Origin: Larkinella knui
GTDB taxonomy: Bacteria > Bacteroidota > Bacteroidia > Cytophagales > Spirosomataceae
Direction: 5' to 3'
NCBI RefSeq assembly: GCF_003858645.1
Contig: NZ_RQJP01000007.1
Span: forward strand, 1-64,000
DNA length: 64,000 nucleotides
The notes under the pieces: generated by a model
Seen by the model: the letters and a program-made list of their open reading frames with translations, nothing else
Told to the model about the DNA's origin: nothing
Databases searched by the model: none
Translations under genes and position numbers: made by a program
In this document: in pieces, positions 62,101 through 64,000 of the stretch
Numbering within the stretch: the first letter of the stretch is position 1
How the letters are laid out: every line of letters begins with the position of its first letter

Positions 62101-62557
62101 GAATGGTGATGTGCTTTTTACGGGTTGCAAACTCGCGGTCGAACTCGGAGGCCGTTACTTCCAGTTGTTCGTTTTCCTTGAAACGCTTGGCCGTTTCTTT
62201 CACAACGGCAAACGCCTGCGGCAGAATATCGAGCAAAACCACTTCCAGTTCCTTGTTCCGGTCGGCTTCGAGCTTATCGACCTGGTTGAAGATGCGTTGT
62301 TTCACATCGACGTCCATGTCGGGCTGGTCCGTAACCTGCTGGTGAAGATCGGCGAGCTGGGTATCGATAGGCTGCAACCGCTGAGCGATGATTTGCTTCA
62401 GCTCAGTGGTTACGTTCCGGAGTTCATCGTTGGATAAAGACTGTAATTTCTGAAACTCGGCATTTACCTTGTCGACATACGGGAGCAGGTCGCGCATGTC
62501 CCGATCCGACTTGGTACCGAAGAGTTTCGTAATGCTCTTGGTTATGAGGTTAATCAT
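59168..62557 (-). CDS. secA: Preprotein translocase ATPase SecA
   Basis: The 1129-residue motor drives proteins through SecYEG. Walker A is MATGEGKTLVAT (near 193-204), the DEAD-like box is MVDEVDSVLIDDART, and VGTTSVENSELLS plus NMAGRGTDIKLTPE mark the second helicase lobe. It is longer than E. coli SecA (901 residues), with extra length in the variable domain (about 345-420) and a Pro/Glu/Gln-rich C-tail without the usual Cys zinc site. The ATG at 62555-62557 gives the standard start (MINLITKSITKLFGTKSDRD). Confidence 0.96.
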   Translation of the reverse strand: MINLITKSITKLFGTKSDRDMRDLLPYVDKVNAEFQKLQSLSNDELRNVTTELKQIIAQRLQPIDTQLADLHQQVTDQPDMDVDVKQRIFNQVDKLEADRNKELEVVLLDILPQAFAVVKETAKRFKENEQLEVTASEFDREFATRKKHITIQGDKAYWANSWDAAGTLVKWDMVHYDVQIIGGTVLHQGKISEMATGEGKTLVATFPAYLNALAGRGVHIVTVNDYLAKRDSEWMAPLFEFHGMRVDCIDKHQPNSFSRKQAYLADITYGTNNEFGFDYLRDNMARGIDELVQRKHHYAMVDEVDSVLIDDARTPLIISGPVPRGDEQEFAELKPRVARVAEVQRKLVQDFLNDAKKKIAAGDEKEGGLSLFRAHRGLPKYKPLIKYLSETGIKAVLQKTESIYLAENQKLMPEADKPLYFTIDERHNSIDLTEKGIDYITGSGEDPNFFILPDLSIDLNRIDKSTELDEKEKILQKESLIRDYSVKTQRINTVNQLLKAYSLFEINVDYVIMDGKIKIVDEQTGRIMEGRRWSDGLHQAVEAKEGVKVEDATQTYATVTLQNYFRMYHKLAGMTGTAETEASEFWTIYKLDVVVIPTNRNIVRKDEEDKVYRSVREKYNAVVDEIVSLVEKGRPVLVGTTSVENSELLSRMLSLRKIAHQVLNAKQHQREAEIVAEAGKPGTVTIATNMAGRGTDIKLTPESRAAGGLAIVGTERHESRRVDRQLRGRSGRQGDPGTTQFFVSLEDSLMRLFGSDRIAKVMDRMGLEEGEVIQHSMITKSIERAQKKVEENNFGIRKRLLEYDDVMNYQREAIYKRRRNALFGDRLALDIANTMYDVCEELANNTEGNYDELALQTLTSLGFEISLSQEEFSRLKPKALAQKLYEEADKHYHDKNNAIRQKSLPVLQSILAERGATIQDIVVPFSDGMRELTVVNNLRRTVETEGRELITEMEKAVSLSIIDQEWKEHLREMDDLKQSVQNAVFEQKDPLLVYKFESVELFKRFLSKVNFDTISFLTKTDIPGQEAEEVQQEVRQAPAQRRPEPQPELHTNKEDHEEPVAGGPQEYARKMAGAREPTAEKQAPVRAVKIANRNEKVSVQYMDGTIKRDVKYKVVENDVQSGRAVLIE

Positions 62558-62889
62558 CTAAATGTCTATTAAATCGAATGTTTCAATAAAGTTCTGCAAA
62601 ATTAGGGGTTTGCGCCATAGAATAGTAACAATTTCTGAATCAGTTTCATTGCGATGGGCCGGGAGATTTTGGAAAAGCGACCTGATTCGCGTATAAAGTA
62701 GCTTAATAGACGCATAGACGGCTTTCACCGGGATCGGGAGCAATTCTGGAATTTGAGTTAATTTATTGTTATCATGCAAAAAAAAAGTGTGCGATTCCTT
62801 AATAAATAAACGTGCGATTAAACTAAAAATAGACCGAATTTTGTAAAGCGCATTTCAAATTACGTAAACGGATTGAGGAAATTCAGGGT
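62558..62889. other. Divergent intergenic region of secA and the sigma gene
   Basis: The 332-bp gap carries the secA -7 candidate. For the forward sigma gene a GAATTTTG near 62837 is one base off the -7 pattern. Nothing else recognisable was seen. Confidence 0.55.
62597..62604 (-). promoter_or_regulatory. Candidate -7 element (TAATTTTG) of secA
   Basis: TAATTTTG on the reverse strand fits TAnnTTTG exactly, 40 bases before the secA ATG. The -33 half is poor. Confidence 0.4.
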
Positions 62890-63474
62890 ATGAACGCAAC
62901 GTATAGCACCTGTTCTGACGAAGACATCCTGAAGTCGATCGGCGAAAACAACGACGAACTGGCGTTTGCCGAACTTTATAACCGGTATTTCCGGCTTTTA
63001 TTTAATTATACGTTCAGCAAGGTAAATGACCGGTTTGCCGCCCAGGAAATTGTACAGGAATTATTCGTTACCATCTGGCAGCAGCGTCACCGGAATGCGG
63101 TTCAGTGTGGCCGTTCCTATTTATTCTCCAGCACCAAAAACCTCATCATTTCGCATTACCGCAAAGAATATACCCGCCGGTTTCACTACAACCAGTGGGA
63201 AATCCAAACCGAGGATTCCATTGACCTGACGGACCAGCAACTCCTGACGTCCGATCTTCAGAACCGCTACGAAAAAGGCCTTCACCGCCTATCCCCCAAA
63301 TGCAAAGACGTCTTTCTGCTGAGCCGGAAAGGGCACTCCAACCGGGAAATTGCCCGGCAACTGGACATTTCGGAAAAGACAGTGGAGCAGCACATTACCA
63401 AGGCTTTACGGATTCTGAAGGATTACCTCAAAGAGCATTTTGCGTACGTTTTTCTGCTGATTTCGCTTTTCTAA
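62890..63474 (+). CDS. FecI-type sigma-70 factor (Bacteroidota family)
   Basis: The 194-residue protein has region 2 (AFAELYNRYFRLLFNYTFSKVNDRFAAQEIVQELFVTIWQ, about 26-66) and region 4 (LHRLSPKCKDVFLLSRKGHSNREIARQLDISEKTVEQHITKAL, about 137-180). The latter HTH motif is the Bacteroidota extracytoplasmic subgroup that pairs with FecR. The FecR gene starts 74 bases on, and together they normally switch on a SusC/SusD-type locus that would lie to the right of this window. Confidence 0.93.
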   Translation: MNATYSTCSDEDILKSIGENNDELAFAELYNRYFRLLFNYTFSKVNDRFAAQEIVQELFVTIWQQRHRNAVQCGRSYLFSSTKNLIISHYRKEYTRRFHYNQWEIQTEDSIDLTDQQLLTSDLQNRYEKGLHRLSPKCKDVFLLSRKGHSNREIARQLDISEKTVEQHITKALRILKDYLKEHFAYVFLLISLF

Positions 63475-63547
63475 CAATTTTTTTTCAAACCGACTAAGGG
63501 TTGTCATCCCGGCGTGCGACTTAGGAATGGTAACCCGTTCCCAAGCT

Positions 63548-64000
63548 ATGCCGCCATCGAATATACCTCCTCAATTACTGGAAAAATACCTCCGGAATCA
63601 GTGTACCGAGCAGGAAAAGGAACGGGTTGAGGCCTGGTATGCATCGCTTGACGGAAAACCGGATTACCTGGATTCTTTGCCGGAACCGGAGCAGCAGCAT
63701 TTACAGGATGAAACCTTCCTGATGATTCAAAGCCAGCTCGAACCCGACGAAAAACCGCTGGTTAAGACCTTTCCTTTGGCCTGGCTGGCCGGGTTGGCCG
63801 CATCCCTGCTTCTGGTGGTCGGGCTGTACAGCGTTTACCGGTATTCCGCAACCCGGCCGGCATCCGTTACGGCCAACGTTGAGAAAAAAGTCCTGGATAG
63901 TCGTGTTCATTTTGTAAACCATAAACCGCATCCGGTCAGGCATCAGCTTCCCGACGGCAGTTCGGTCTGGATGCACTCGGAAGCATCGATTAAATACCCG
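63548..64000 (+). CDS. FecR-family anti-sigma factor (truncated by the window)
   Basis: About 151 codons are visible from ATG 63548. The N-terminus is the cytoplasmic anti-sigma domain (LLEKYLRNQCTEQEKERVEAWY), followed by one TM (about 79-98, WLAGLAASLLLVVGLYSVYR) and the FecR domain opening with HQLPDGSSVWMHSEASIKYP. FecR proteins hold the sigma factor until a SusC/TonB receptor signals through the periplasm. The gene runs past the right edge, so its end is not known. Confidence 0.9.
   Translation, partial: MPPSNIPPQLLEKYLRNQCTEQEKERVEAWYASLDGKPDYLDSLPEPEQQHLQDETFLMIQSQLEPDEKPLVKTFPLAWLAGLAASLLLVVGLYSVYRYSATRPASVTANVEKKVLDSRVHFVNHKPHPVRHQLPDGSSVWMHSEASIKYP

Noticed and set aside
62558-62779. 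Reverse 73-codon open frame upstream of secA
   Set aside because: It overlaps the likely secA promoter and has no signal peptide, motif or coding bias to support it.

Overview
The window comes from a Bacteroidota chromosome, most likely order Cytophagales near Spirosoma/Larkinella (lineage inferred from gene content only). Supporting marks are a SusC/SusD pair, a type IX secretion (gliding-type) C-terminal domain, ECF and FecI/FecR sigma regulation, a diheme-type sdhCAB operon, LytTR and HisKA_2 two-component genes, large UnbV/ASPIC lipoproteins, and promoters resembling the Bacteroidota consensus (TTTG, about 20 bases, TAnnTTTG). No rRNA, CRISPR array, intact insertion sequence or prophage was seen. 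One tRNA (Gln, UUG) is present.

Layout. 1-5.4 kb: a truncated secreted sorbosone/PQQ-type dehydrogenase with PKD domain, a cytochrome oxidase subunit III-like gene, and a reverse-strand YceI / four-helix His-rich membrane protein / Rieske lipoprotein group that looks like an envelope redox module. 5.4-8.7 kb: an ECF sigma factor overlapping a probable anti-sigma factor that appears to span both membranes, plus a duplicated COG4315 lipoprotein. 8.8-21.2 kb: ribBA, a T9SS-exported protein, YbaB, a GT2 glycosyltransferase, PspC, a cold-shock protein, a Gre-like factor, lysS, a GxxExxY gene wrapped in GGATT-word palindromes, an SPFH protein with a small ribbon-helix-helix gene, coaX and a beta-lactamase-fold lipoprotein. 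21.3-25.4 kb: a Panacea-domain gene overlapping a two-TM protein (candidate toxin-antitoxin pair), a DUF4886 SGNH-like hydrolase, a prohibitin-like SPFH protein, tRNA-Gln and a small exported peptide. 25.5-37.9 kb: a TPR histidine kinase with LytTR regulator, fabD, a DCC thiol protein, sdhCAB, a GlsB-like membrane protein, a TetR regulator, an ABC exporter pair and a vanadium haloperoxidase-like protein. 38-50 kb: two paralogous UnbV/ASPIC lipoproteins, then SusD and SusC. 50.5-59 kb: a fused FAD/Fe-S 2-hydroxyacid dehydrogenase overlapping a GT-C-like membrane protein, an M1 peptidase, a KAS III enzyme and a Uma2 protein. 59.1-64 kb: secA and a FecI/FecR pair cut by the right edge.

The most striking non-genic signal is a set of intergenic palindromes whose arms are built from short repeated words (GGATT, AAGAG/TTAAGAG, TACGGTTT). 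At two loci a GGATT palindrome supplies the last codons and stop codon of the gene it abuts, and at one of these the palindromes bracket a GxxExxY (PD-(D/E)XK-like) gene. Other leads are the Panacea pair, the dual-membrane anti-sigma arrangement, a promoter-like motif inside a long inverted repeat ahead of the sigma gene, and a 210-bp nested palindrome downstream of susD. All function calls come from reading the sequence; no database search was run.
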